Assembly: GCA_019914995.1 (NCBI GenBank)
Contig: CM034138.1
Coordinates: 1,550,001 to 1,614,000 of the forward strand
Direction of reading: 5' to 3'
Origin: Acanthochlamys bracteata
Lineage: Eukaryota; Streptophyta; Magnoliopsida; Pandanales; Velloziaceae
Length of the DNA stretch: 64,000 nt
The notes beneath the pieces are model-generated. The model was not told the DNA's origin, searched no databases, and saw nothing but the letters and a program-made list of their open reading frames with translations. Position numbers and translations under genes: made by a program. This document shows positions 36,101-48,353 of the stretch, in pieces (position 1 is the first letter of the stretch; every line of letters starts with the position of its first letter).

Positions 36101-38269
36101 CAGGTTGAGAACATGGGCCGGATCAATTATGGCCGCTACATGTATGACCGCAAGGTAATTCATGTTGGCTTGTTAACTTTCTTGGGCTCATATTAGCGGC
36201 ATTTAGTAGTTGCATGCAATATACTGTATGAAAATTGATAGAGTATTTCATACAATAGGTTTTTGTTGTCCTTGACTATATCACATGCCGGTTATTGGGG
36301 AGCTTTCTGACCATAACATAGTGAGGAGCTCCGGAAGCTTATACGCATGCTACCAATTTAGTTGAAGACAAATATACTGAGCAACTGTGATGGAAATTAT
36401 CAATGTTGGTTGGTTTGGTTATACTATGTATAACACAAACTATTTATTTCCATTATACATATAGCAGTAACTTTCTTCATACTTTAATGTATTAGCCTAT
36501 ATACAAGCGTGTTATTATATATGAAATTGCAGCATGATTTTTGGTTGTTATGGTTTGATAATATCTTGCGTCATTTTTCTTTTGATCTTTAGTTATGATG
36601 AAGACACAATGTAGTATGCACAAGATGCAAAGATCGATGAGTATGATAATTTAGAGAATGGTTCCAATTGCTTTTGTTAGTTATGATTTGATATTAATTG
36701 TGTAAATTCGTTCTTTTGATAGTTTTAGTTGTGATAAGCACCCAATGTATGCTGAAGATACAAAGATTACTGCTATAATACTTGTACCGAATGGGCCAAA
36801 TCAGCATTATAATATTTGAAGCAATGTTTTTTCAACTTTATCAATAATCTATTTGTATGTGCTCTGATTTACTACACACTTAAATTCTGGAATAACTTTT
36901 ATTTGTTTCCCAGGGGATCTTGTCTTCAGTTTTAATAGACGGCCTAACTGTCCATTCTTGGAAGTTTTATCCTATTTCATTACAGAAGTTCAGCAATTCA
37001 TTGAAAATAAAGCCAATCGTGAAAGCTTCACAGTCCACTGATGATGAAATACCCGTCCATACTAATCCAAGAAAATCTTCCAGTAAGTTAATGATCTTAC
37101 CTGCAAAGATGACATTAGAGCTACTTTTTGTGTTTATCAGTTTAGATATTTGCACCGAGATTTTTGTATAGCAACTACTTATTAGTCTACTACAATGTCA
37201 TCAACTGCCTATACACAAATCTGTATAATAATCTACCAGAAGGTGCTTTAACATGTAGTGTCTCGTAGACCCACTTTCTGCAATGGTGGTTTGTCAAAGA
37301 GAGAGAAACGTTGTAACATAGGAAAATAAAATTTCTGATGGGTGTGTATGTATTCGCAGGAGATGTGTTGGATGTGCGGCCGAGTTTTTATGAAGGACGC
37401 TTCTATATTGAACCAACAAATCATGTTCAAGATTCATATATATCTTTACGTGGCTGGACAAAAGGAGTTGCTTTTGTCAACAATTTCAATATTGGAAGAT
37501 TCTGGCCGGTAGCATTTTTACCACTTGGCATATTGTGTTATAATCTGAATTTCATGTTTGTTTCTTATACTGCATTGATTTTGCAGTCACGTGGACCTCA
37601 ATGTTCACTTTATGTTCCTGCACCAATCCTTAAGCATGGCGAAAATACTGTGGTATGTGCATATTCTAGAGATGGGTAGTTTTCATGTAGTATCTTTCCT
37701 TTTGTTTTGGTCTTCAAACAAGTACATCCAACAACGACCCATAAACTTCAAAATGAGTAATGAGTAGTTTCTGTAATTCTTGAGCATGTTTCAGTTTGTT
37801 CCTATAGGTTTCAGTAGCGAAATTTTTAGTTTTAGTGACATCAATAATTCATCCACTGAACTACTTAGGTAGATGTTAGCTACTGATTTTCTGAAAGTTT
37901 CACTTGGTAACTGTTTAATCTATCATCTGCTACAAGTAGGGAAAAAATGTGCGACTGCTTGTTTGCCTAGTTAGGTAATCCATAGATGAACAACACCTTG
38001 TCATTTGTAGGAATATCCAATCTATCTTGTACTCTTCATTTTCTACTCTTATCCTTCAGTATGATTCTGCCATTAAACAGCTATATGGGGAAAGGAGGTT
38101 ATGTTTCCCATAAAAAATAATAAATAAAAAAGTTCATTACCTTTGCATCTGACACCTCTGCATGCAGGTCATACTAGAGCTGTACACTCCAAATCCTGAA
38201 CTCTCAGTTTCCCTGGTTGACACTCCGGATTTCACTTGTGGATCAACGGCATTGCATGGTGTTAGATGA
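30185..38269 (+). CDS. BGAL17: Beta-galactosidase 17-like (GH35)
   Basis: Nineteen exons join in frame to 709 residues: 30185-30382, 30788-30892, 31490-31685, 31829-31917, 32333-32413, 32539-32633, 33086-33156, 33477-33567, 33644-33761, 33843-33938, 34017-34065, 35021-35211, 35343-35414, 35569-35709, 36104-36154, 36914-37082, 37360-37508, 37587-37652 and 38168-38269. Residues about 26-50 form one hydrophobic segment (signal anchor or uncleaved signal). The catalytic domain starts [19 protein letters not shown]. The acid/base Glu is in IENEFGSYG (about 227) and the nucleophile is in [13 protein letters not shown] (about 310). Beta-sandwich domains follow, with [15 protein letters not shown] near the end, and there is no lectin domain. 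The motif set matches BGAL17, a plant GH35 branch closer to animal beta-galactosidases than to the main plant group. The acceptor before residue Y102 was chosen at 31489 to match [17 protein letters not shown]. Confidence 0.93.
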
Positions 38270-38769
38270 AGCAGTATGCACCTAAAGAGCCACAAGCAAT
38301 GTGCAGTATCTATGGAAGTCCAATTAAGTAGAGCTACTACCACTTGCCACATGAAAGATCAAATCTATCAAATTTATCACTACATATAAATTTGAATCAT
38401 AAGAACAGAGCCTGTCCATACAAGCTTATAGGCAATGGCGACTTGTATCGTGAACTACCGCAGGTGGTTCAAAGCCTCCAGTCTAATGGTAATAAGCCCC
38501 AACTGTCCAGGTATGGTCAACATCTGCAGTTATTGTCCAGATTGAGATCGTTTTAGTCCAGAAGCAATTGTTCAAGAAACTACATTTACATCAGTAGCGC
38601 TGCCGATTAGTAGTATGCTGTGTTGAAGTTTTGCTACTTCATGCCTATCTTGTCATGATGTTGGTCAACTGTTTACACATAAAATAAGAAAATAGAACTA
38701 TGAAATACGAGCACATTCATGCATATAGAAAACCCTCTTATATTTGAGCTACCAGTAGAGGCTGTATAA
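38270..38769. other. 3' UTR of the BGAL17-like gene and spacer
   Basis: This is the 3' flank of the BGAL17-like gene, meeting the decayed 3' end of the minus-strand methyltransferase-like pseudogene. No gene is visible in it. Confidence 0.5.
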
Positions 38770-39803
38770 CTTGCATATGACAAGCAACAATATAATTACC
38801 CAAAACAATTCTGGTATGTGTTCCGCATCCAGAACTAGACTAACTGAAAAGTTCATCACTTCATTATATAGCCAAGCCTCCTGGTTCCTGTTTATTTTAG
38901 TTGAAAACATCACTTGGCTTGGTCAAGTACTCTGCACTAACCTGCAATAAGATGAATCTTCTGACTTTTACATGCAATATAGAATGTAAGATGACTTTTT
39001 AACTCCAAAATAATAATAAATAAAAAGAAAAGAAAAGAAAAGCATACATTATGACTTAATTCCACTCGGTTCAAATATTTCATAAGAAAATTTCTCAACC
39101 AAACCTAAACAAAATGTTAAATAATAAGAGTAACGAGATAGTTTATAAATTAGGGCACATACCACGCTTCTTATAACATCAAAAGAACTGTCACCAAATG
39201 GAAGTTTAGGATTGACATGCAGATCTTGCACGATATATTCTGTTAAACCTGCAAATTCTAAGCTTTACTTTGAAGAATTGCAGGAATCAACTTTCTTACA
39301 AAAATAGAAGAACATAGCCATATGTAGGAATAAGATACAGCTAAGCGAAAAAATATACAGCCAGCATTGTTTCCCAGGCAAAAGTTATTCTGGGTTAATA
39401 GATAAAAACAAACGATTTTGTGTTGATTAAAACTCCTGTAAGTTTCTCCTATTCTCCTGAAGACATTAACTCAAATAGATTAGACCAGCTGCAAACTGTT
39501 AGCAGTTAGGAATCTATCTAGAAGTAATTAGAACAAAAGTCCAGCATAGCCAACTACTGCGCATGTCGAGCAGACACACTCTGGTGTATTACTCAAGAAA
39601 AATTCCTTATAATATTTTGTCAGTGCAGCAATTGCCGGATCATAAATGTGTGTAACAAATCTAATGGAAGCACTGATGTTGGGACAAAAATTTAAAACAA
39701 GCGAAAGAAAGAATGCAAACCACCTGTCCGCAGGAGAAACTCCCGCTGCTGCAGCAGCAGCGATGGTGCGCGGCCCACCACCTGAGCTACTACCGGAGGC
39801 CAT
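38770..39803 (-). pseudogene. SAM-dependent methyltransferase-like pseudogene
   Basis: Read on the minus strand, 39803-39720 gives MASGSSSGGGPRTIAAAAAA ending PADR at a donor. About 39680-39535 gives RFVTHIYDPAIAALTKYYKE, then a frameshift inside what should be the LDMCSSW motif. 39248-39163 gives LTEYIVQDLHVNPKLPFGDS and SFDVIRSV. Near 38944-38900 the next exon reads VSAEYLTKPSDVFN and then TAA. Further down, EPGGLAI precedes a stop, and DAEHI is visible. These blocks occur in order in a plant methyltransferase-like family of unknown substrate (typical DNSFDVITNVVSVDYLTKP and KPGGLAIMSFSNRCFW). The exon between CSSW and LTEY is missing. Multiple stops and shifts mean it cannot encode the full protein. 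Confidence 0.8.
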
Positions 39804-40300
39804 GCGAGAGATGTAGTTGATACCGATCCCAAGGAAGACTTGCTGGGGACACGTGGAGCGGTGAAGGAGTTAGAGTTAGAAAGCGAGAACCGGTGGCGAG
39901 GGCAGAAGAGAACGGAGTAGAAGAAGCGCTGGGGCACCGACGCCCATATCGAACGGTGGTGAAATTTTCACGAACGGAGATAATAACATTTTTGAACGGC
40001 GATGAAGGTTTGCCTCTGCATGGCGCCACAAAGATTCAGAAGATATTTTGTTTTTCAAATCTATGAACAAAATTGACGAACTCGAAATTTGTTTGGTTGT
40101 TCGTTTGGGTCTTCACAAACCAAAAGAACAAAATAAAATAAAAATGAAAACATAATTAATCTACACCATCCTCCTCTTAATTAATATAGCATTATTAATA
40201 ATTCATTTAGAGTTAAAATTAATTTATTGAACCAGTGACACCACCCACTCTTCAGTACTACGTACGTCCTCTTCAAATAATCCAAAAATAATAAACTAAA
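39804..40300. other. Spacer between pseudogene and cytidine deaminase
   Basis: 39804-40030 is GC-richer and contains antisense frames that may be remnants of the transit-peptide region of the methyltransferase-like gene. 40031-40300 is AT-rich and includes the 3' UTR of the cytidine deaminase. Nothing else is supported. Confidence 0.45.
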
Positions 40301-41266
40301 CTAAACTACAACGTCGACGGCGTTCTTCGGTCGGCGATAGCGGTACACTCTCAGTCTCGAATTCGGCGCTACCGCTGATAGGACCATCTTTGCCGCCAGT
40401 TCGTGGGACAGCACAGCATCTTCCGGTTCAACAAGCGCAGCTGTTTCAATACAATCCCAATCTCCTCCGCCGCTGGCGACCCAATTCACCATCGCCGCCT
40501 GTACTGGTCCAAGCGAAGGATTATAAGCAGCAGATTCTATATACCCTCCTGCAACCAACCTGTTCCCTTTCTCTCCCGCCACCGCAAACCCTGCCGCGCA
40601 GCCGCTGTACGGAGCATGGGCCGCTTTTGCCGCCATCTCCGCCGCCTCCTTCAATCTCTTGTCCACCCCTCCGTACCCGTTATAAGTTACTATTTTATCT
40701 TCTGCAACATCTCTGTTATCTTCAATGCTGATTTGGTTGTTGTGGGTTTGGAGAAGCAGCGGAGCGTCGTCCGCTAGGAGATCCGGTGGACCGAAAGGAG
40801 AAGGAAGATAGTGAGATAACGGACGGTAAACGGGTTTCGGATCCGATGTGACGAGAATCTGGATTTGTGAAGCATTACGGATTTCTTGGAGAAACTGTCG
40901 GCAATGACCACAGGGCACGGAGGAGACTGCGATGCATTTCACAGCAGGCTCTTCGTTCGCCGCAGCATTTGCTACCAAAAACTGCTCTGCGTGAATTGTT
41001 TGGTTCAGTGGTAACCCCATAAACTCAATATTTACTCCAATGAATATCCGACCGGTGATTCCTAATCCAACGGCTCCAACGCGGTATTGAGAGATCGGTG
41101 GGCGAGCGAGCTGTTTTGCAGCCGGAACAAGTAACGGCAACAATTCCTCCGGCGAGTTAACGCCGAGATATTTCGCTAGCGTAATAGCTTGGTCGGGTTC
41201 GATAACGAAACCGGGAAGAGTGATCGCAGCCGTTGATTGTATCATCATCATCTGCGCTTCACTCAT
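40301..41266 (-). CDS. CDA1: Cytidine deaminase (intronless)
   Basis: Cytidine deaminase hydrolyses cytidine and deoxycytidine to uridine and deoxyuridine in pyrimidine salvage. The single exon encodes 321 residues from the ATG at 41266 (MSEAQMMMIQSTAAITLPGF). The frame upstream to 41314 starts on TTG and is not used. The zinc and catalytic residues are HAEQ (His 92, Glu 94) and PCGHC (Cys 119, Cys 122). The substrate-site neighbourhood ISQYRVGAVGLG is present. The C-terminal half (from about AAEMAAKAAHAPYSGCAAGF) is the second deaminase-like domain of the dimeric, E. coli-like type, without zinc ligands, as expected. Plant CDA genes are commonly intronless and about 300 residues, so this one is slightly long because of an Asn/Asp-rich insert near residues 190-215. 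Sequence immediately upstream holds a GA-rich stretch. Confidence 0.95.
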   Translation of the reverse strand: MSEAQMMMIQSTAAITLPGFVIEPDQAITLAKYLGVNSPEELLPLLVPAAKQLARPPISQYRVGAVGLGITGRIFIGVNIEFMGLPLNQTIHAEQFLVANAAANEEPAVKCIAVSSVPCGHCRQFLQEIRNASQIQILVTSDPKPVYRPLSHYLPSPFGPPDLLADDAPLLLQTHNNQISIEDNRDVAEDKIVTYNGYGGVDKRLKEAAEMAAKAAHAPYSGCAAGFAVAGEKGNRLVAGGYIESAAYNPSLGPVQAAMVNWVASGGGDWDCIETAALVEPEDAVLSHELAAKMVLSAVAPNSRLRVYRYRRPKNAVDVVV

Positions 41267-42309
41267 CTCCACGAGATCGAACGGTGGATGGAGAACTGGT
41301 TTGGATTTCCCCAAGGTTCGTGGAGAGAGAGTAGGGGGTGTTTCATACGGGGGTAAGTCTCTATTTAAAGGTTTCGTGAAATATGATTAAACACTTGATT
41401 ATCGTTTGTTTTTTTTTAATTAAATTGAGTCGCTTTCTAGGAACTTGCTTTACTTATCTATTCCTTCAAGTAACTAATGTTTTATCTTATTTTAATAAAA
41501 GATTCTGTAAAATATTACAATAATGCTCCTCTGAAAATTAGTTTAGGATTTCTTTCCGCTTGAGTTATTTTGTTAGATGATCAAGGACCATATTTGGTAG
41601 CATAATGAAGAATCATATCACAAGTTCGAATTTACAAGCTCAAGTTTCTTATCTCAGTTTTTAAAAGCGATTCATATTATTATTGATTAAATATCTATGG
41701 CGAGAAATGCCGTCAAATATTTTGTTTTGTTATGTATATTTAAAATTTTAGAATAGGTAAAAGTGTAATTAAATATATTTTTTACTCTCTGAAAAAATTT
41801 TGAAAGTTAAAAACCGGTTTTAACAACTCAACTATGAGATTGTATTATTTTTTACGTTACCTATTACTGATATTGTAAATAGTTTATAATATATACGGTT
41901 CATGCAAATAGTGGAGTTGATCAACCAAATTAGCTGACTTTTTTTAAATTCATTTTTAATATAAAATACATATAAAAATTAAAATAAAATTTTTTATTAA
42001 TACATATTTTTAAAAAATTTATTTTTAAAACTTACTATAAATATTAAATTAATATATAATTTTATTTTTTATCAAATATTTTAAATTTTAAATTGACTTT
42101 CAAAAATTTACTTTACCGACCTTATCTACAAATTAAACATCGTCCGAAGCTGAACTAAACAGTGGTCCAGGTCCAGCTTTTGCTTGCTTGCACATTAGTT
42201 AGTTTTGTTGATAATAAAACAAGTTGAATCTTGTTGGACTCTTATCTGTAATGCATTTTTTTCTCATTCAACCGTTTTTTTTATTCACGATTCTGGAAAT
42301 TTAGAGTAT

Positions 42310-42560
42310 GCGATTATAAGAGCTTGTTTACATATCTCTTTAAACTCATTTTTTTAAACTCACTTATATCAGAAAATACATTACAAAATTAAAATAAATT
42401 ATTTTTATTAAAAATTTATTTTTTAAAATTTAATTTTAAAACTTATTATACTATAAAATAATTATAAAATCTTATTTTTTATTAAATATGTTTAGTTTTT
42501 AATTTCATTTTTTAAATTCACTTTTCAAAAAATAAATTTATACTAAAGTAAACACGTCCT
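42310..42560. repeat. AT-rich MITE-like repeat (family C)
   Basis: The block begins AGCTTGTTTACATATC and ends ACTAAAGTAAACACGTCC, giving inverted TGTTTAC/GTAAACA ends around an almost pure A/T interior. Comparable blocks with TTTA(C)-type ends are at 3560-3730, 4430-4660, 12190-12440 and 46400-46640. The grouping was made by eye. Confidence 0.4.
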
Positions 42561-43067
42561 AAGGGTAGCTTTGAGATGTCTAAAATTTTAGTTTTTTTGG
42601 TCAAAATTAAAATTATAGATGGTTAACGAAATTTTCAAATATTAATAAATTTTAAAATTACTTTTTAAAATTATTATAGTTTATTTTTAACTTATTTTAA
42701 AAAATAAAAATAAAAATATTATTTTTAAACTATTTTAATAATAATTAAAATATAAAAATTAATTTTTATTTTATTTTATTTTTTAAAATTTTATTTTTTA
42801 AAATTTTATTTTTAAATTTTCAGCATTTCAAATATGCACTAAATATTTTAAGCATGTAAAGTTGTAGTCAGCGAGTCATTTTCCGCATTGTGCACAGGGA
42901 CTCATTTTTTTCCATGCTTTGCAGCGAGTATGTCCAAATTAAATGAACGAGTATGCCATAGCTAGATCAGTCTATAGGAAAAGCACTTCTTTGAAAAGCA
43001 CTTATCAAGAAGTGCTTTTGGTTGCTTGTCGTTTCAGCTCGCTAGAGAAGAGAATATGGTATTTCTA

Positions 43068-43355
43068 AGGTGTGTTTTAAATATTCATAATTGAGTTTCA
43101 TAAAAATTAAAAAAAAAATTAAAATTTTTAAAAAATAAATTAAAGGTGAAGTTTAGTTTTTATGTTTTAATTAATTCTGAAAGTAGAGTGAAAGTGAATT
43201 CAAAAAAATATATATAGTAAAACTTAAATTTTATTTGTGTAGAATTGAAAATTCGAGTTTTCAGTTTTTATTTGTAATTATAATATACGAAGTTAATGGA
43301 ACTCTAATTTTGGTATAAGAAATTAAAATTCCATCAATTTGAAAGCGATTGTTCG
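43068..43355. mobile_element. Degenerate MITE family A relative
   Basis: It begins AGGTGTGTTTTAAATATTCATAATTGAG, matching the family-A left end, and carries an eroded body (GAAGTTTAGTTTTTATGTTTTAATT). The right terminal repeat is not recognisable, so it is an old or truncated copy. Confidence 0.5.
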
Positions 43356-45272
43356 GATTCCATATTCCACGGTTGTTGTTCTTCAGTTTGGTGGAGTTTT
43401 GTGTTCTTGAGTGATACTTCCAACAAGTTTCCCAGGAAAGAAAAAAAATTCAAATTGTTTGTGAGAATCCTTTGAATGATTTCTCTACTCTTCGCTATTG
43501 ATGATCAACAAATGATTGAGGTTGTTACACCTATGTTGATAGAGAGAGTCAGAACCTTATATCCAGATCATGAAATATGTTTAAACAGTTTCAAAAGAAT
43601 ATATGTGCTTTTGGAGTATCCCTGCTATCGTCTTGCTGTTTTCACGATACCTTGCAGCTTCTGATTATTGATCTTTACGGCGCACTTACCTACTCGAATT
43701 TGAATTTTTTTAAAAAATAAACTTATAAAGATGAGTTATTCAAAATAAATTTAAAGTTAATTTGTGACAATAATTTTATATATGTTAATAAAAAAATTTA
43801 TGTTAATTTATTAGGAAGTGATTTTTTGAACAAAAATATTAATCTTGAGTGAAGACAAACACCGCCTTACTCTTCAAAGCATGAAATGCTTTTTTTTTTT
43901 ACAATTATTGAGGTGTTTGGCTGTACATATAGTACTATCTTTTATTTAAATTTTTTTTAAATATAATTATAAATATTTTTTAATATTTTTAAAAAAATTA
44001 TAAATTTGAAAATATAAACTAATTGTACGTCATATACGTTATATATATATATAATTTTTATTTTAAAAGATTAGTTTACTTTTTAAAAAATTCTAAAACA
44101 GATTTATTTAAATTTTTTTTATTTTAAGTATCTTCAAACATTCTTTGTATCTTTTTCAGGTGCACTTGAAAGAATTACAGTGTATAAAAGGTTTATTGAT
44201 GATAATATGTTTGAAAAGTTGAGTTAGTGATGGAACGGAAATTTGCGTTTGTGACTCATAAAGAAAAATTGACATCTAAAGTCTAAACATTCAATTATCT
44301 TGAAATCTTATATACTAAAACATTCAATTATCTTTGAAACAAAAAGCTTACTTGTAGCTATTAGCCATTACACCTTTCTTGTAAAAGAGAAAAACAAACA
44401 ATTAGCTTCTTTCTTTTTTTTTGTTTCTTTTGTGATAAGTTCAGATTCTTCAGAATGGAAATAGAATGGTACATGATTCTGTTTTGGGTAGCTAGAGAAT
44501 GTAAAGATACCTGTTAAAGTTGGTAGTGCTCTTTGAAAGTTGCTGAACTATTACATAAAAGAAAAGTTCCTCTTAGATTACAGCTACCACTTCAACGTGT
44601 ACAGGTAATATTCAGTAAAATGTTAACTTTATATTTTATTTATGAAAACACATATTTGATAATACTTCCGCTCAAGTTATAGCTACAAAGAAATTTGAAT
44701 ATCATAAACTGGAAATCAGAAATGGAGTTTATGTATTCTATTTTATGATTTTAATAATGGATTCTTGAGTGCTCTGGGAAGATGTTTGGGTGTGCTTAAA
44801 TGAATAATATTTTTTAGAAGTTTTTAGAAAATCAAATCTATTTTTTTATTTAAAAAATAAAAATTAATAATATAAAATATATTATAAAACCTTTTTATAT
44901 TTTTGAAATTTAAAAACATATAAAAGAACAAATTAAAATAAAATAAAGTTTGAAAAGCACTCTCAAATAATATTGAAATTTATTGTGGTATGAAAATTCA
45001 AAAAATCCAATAAAGACTTGGGCCTGTTTAACACAGAAATGGGCCGTGAAAGCTAAGTGTGCTTTATGGGCCTTTTCTCTGTAGAGAGTCAGGCTGCGTT
45101 TTCATTGGACCGAAATATTGTCTTTACCAATTTGTTTGGTTTTGCAGAGAGAAATAATTCTTTGAATAAAAAACAACGTAGCTGGTGGCCGTATGTGGAA
45201 GGAAGCACATGCAACTGAACTAAAAACCTTTTTGACTCCTGCATTCAAACAAACAGTTGAGTTATACTAACA

Positions 45273-45420
45273 TGTTAAGGCATTGTTTGCAATTGTTTAT
45301 TGTTAAAGAAAGCTTTAATCCCATATTATTTATTAATAATTCTGAGATAATATTTATAAAGATTTGGGCTCACTTTTTTCATTGTCAATTAGTTTTGAAA
45401 AGAATCATAAGTTCGTCACA
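45273..45420 (+). mobile_element. TRIM-like LTR remnant followed by primer-binding site
   Basis: The segment starts TGTTAAGGCATTG and ends GTTCGTCACA, so it has TG...CA ends, and it contains the words ATTTATAAAGATTTGGGCTC and CAATTAGTTTTGA that are common in short plant TRIM LTRs. It is followed immediately by TAGTATCAGAGCGGA at 45421. That sequence is one base from the TGGTATCAGAGC primer-binding site complementary to initiator tRNA-Met. No second LTR, polypurine tract or coding region follows, so the element is incomplete. Confidence 0.6.
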
Positions 45421-45493
45421 TAGTATCAGAGCGGATTTAACCGGATTGATCTAAAATGTGGACTAAGTCTAACTTTATTATCCATATCTATTT

Positions 45494-45671
45494 AGGATCT
45501 TCATAGTCTATTTTATTTCAGAGCAAAATTAGCCCGCTTTATTTCAGAACAGATAGTCCGTTTCATTCAAAGGACAGTTGTCCGCTATATTGTAAGGCAA
45601 ATAGCTTATTTTATTTCAGGACAGATTGCCCGCTTCATCCAATTCATTATAGGACACGTAGCTCGCATTAG
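45494..45671 (+). repeat. Imperfect 24-26-bp tandem repeat array
   Basis: About six diverged units follow the pattern AGGACAGATAGCCCGCTTTATTTC. Examples start at 45520 (AGAGCAAAATTAGCCCGCTT), 45546 (AGAACAGATAGTCCGTTTCA), 45570 (AAGGACAGTTGTCCGCTATA), 45594 (AAGGCAAATAGCTTATTTTA) and 45618 (AGGACAGATTGCCCGCTTCA). The array lies just inside the TRIM-like LTR, where the internal region of such an element would be. Confidence 0.75.
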
Positions 45672-48353
45672 TTCAATTTACCGTCACACTTATAAATATT
45701 AATTTATTCTTTTCTTAGTTTTTTCGTTTTTTAAAAAGTTTTTTATATAATATTTAAATATATAAATATATTTTGTATCGTCAAATTTTTATCATATAGA
45801 TTATTTATTTGAAACTAAAAAATAGATTTATTTAAAGAAACAAATGTTTTTATTAAAAATGTTTAATTGTAAGTAATTTTAAACAACTCGTTAGTGTTAG
45901 TATTAAGGATTGTTTACCAATATTTATTTAAAATTTTTTTATTAATTTTTTATTATATAGTTTTACTAAATTTTATAATAGTTTAAAATTTTTATTTAAA
46001 AATTTTAAAAATATAAAAAAAATTTACATAGTAAAATATTTATATTATTTATTTTTATTTTTATGATATCAAATTAATAAAATTTATGTAAAAAAGTTCA
46101 TTCTATAAATATTTCCAAACCACATTTTAAACTATAAACAACATGATCTGCTTAATAATTCTTATTTTGAATTACAGGGTGAGTGTTGAGGTCGCAGGAC
46201 ATTTCTTTACTTCAGTTAGAACGTAAATTTTATTAAAATTATATTTAAAATAATCTTACTATATTTATTTTAGAAATTTATTTGTTAATCATATTTATCA
46301 ATAAAACTCGTTCGGTCCAAATAAACGCGCGCTTAGACGGATAAGATTTTCTGACGATGCGGTGGTTGTTAGTTCATAGTTCATACACGCCACCCACTTG
46401 CATTTAGGGCATACTTACCTACGTTTTAATTTTAATTTACTTAAATAAAAAGTAAGTTTTTACTTCTAATAATTATATTTAGAATACAATTTAACTTATA
46501 TATTCAGTTTTAATAAAATAAATATACAAGTCAAACTTATTTTTACTAATCATTTATTTAAAATTTTAATTTTTTAAATATATTTTAAAATTTTTGCTTT
46601 CAAATAAATAAACATAATTTAACCAAACATGTTAACCTACTAATTAATAATAATAACGAAAGTGGTGTCCCGTCTGAAATTATTTATGAAATAAAATTTT
46701 TTAAAATAAAAAATATTTTTTAAATAAATTTTATTTTTTAAATTTAAAAAATAATAAACAAATTTATTACGTAAACTTTTTTTTAAATTTTCTAAAATTT
46801 TTAAATAAATTTTTTAATATTTATAAAATATATATTAAAAAATATAAAATTAAAAAAAAATTAAAAATTAGTTTTTAAAACGCTATGCCAAACGCGCTCA
46901 TATTTTTTCCTTCTAAATATAATAACGTCAACCAATTGCAATGGCTCTTAAAAAAGGTCCAAAATTTTTTTCTGCACTTTTTCTCCAGTTACTTTCAAAC
47001 TAAGAGAAAAAAAAACAGCGAAGTTGTATCTTCAATAAGATTTCTCGTGTGTAATATCATTTGATTTCGTTGACTGGTTTCATTAAAAACAAGCCGAAAG
47101 TTTAGTTTACGCTAGCGGAGATTTTTCCTTTTTCTCTCTTTTTAGTTTTAAATATGCCATAACGTCCAACAAATTTTTTTTTTCTTTTAGGGTTGATTTT
47201 GGCCTATAGAGATAAAAGGCATTGTTAATTAATAAAAACAATCAACAATTACCAAACTGGCATGCATTCAATAATAATTAATTATTATTTTATTTAGTCT
47301 TCCTTTAGAAGCTAAGTTAAGTTATAAAAGATGAAATTATAATCTCATGACCTACCAACACTCCCAACCAATCTCATGATCTCTTTAACATCTCTTTTTT
47401 GTTTTTTTAAGAGACATTTATTATAGATAATTATTGTGACCACCAAAAATAAATAATCTCAAACAAATTGACATGTTCTTCAATGAGAAATTGCGTGTTA
47501 TTATAACATAAATTTACTTTTTTGAAAAGTAAATTTAAAATAAAATTAAAATTATTTGTAAAATATAAAATATTTTATTATTTTTAAATTTAAAAAATAA
47601 TTTTTTGTAAAAATTTTATTTTAACTTATTTATTTATTTATTTAGTATTAAAAATAAATTTAGAAAAATGAATTTGATGAATTCATAAACAAGCCTAACA
47701 TATCAAACCTACTGAATGAGTCAATGAATTACTTAATTTAAAATTTTAAAGTATCTAAGTAGAAACAACCTAATAATACAAGAATTTATAGTAGACACAA
47801 GTCAAGTTTAAAAGAAACAATAATTAACTAAACTTCATAAGCTGGCCTATCACAATTCAAATTCATTAGAAAAATGACTGAACATATAGTCAATTTCAAA
47901 CACTATTTATCATCACAGTTTGACTAATAATTTAAAAAAGAGATATAATTATTTTATTGTGTTGGTATAATTTAATTTTATCTGTTGGATTTCATTTGAT
48001 CAATATTGAAATTATATTGAATTCAAATTACAAAACTATATTTTTCGTCTTGATCTCGTATTCTATGATTTCTATCAGAACGAATTAAAATCAATCAAAT
48101 ATGAAAGTATTACAAATATTTCAGACATACATAAATATTTGTAATTATATATTGATATAGTATTAATAATAATTAAAATTGTCAGCATTCAGCAAAGGCA
48201 GCAATTATCTGCTCACTATAAAAGTTAATCTGATCTAAATCTTAAAAACATTTAAGAAAATAGCGAAAAGATAATTTGTGATTGGTGAAATCTGACCAAC
48301 CCATGCTTTACTGGGCCCCACTTTCCCGCCACAACAGAATTCCCTCGTCTCTA

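Noticed and set aside
40390-40777. Two proline/serine-rich frames on the plus strand
   Set aside because: They are antisense shadows of the cytidine deaminase coding region, which has strong catalytic motifs.
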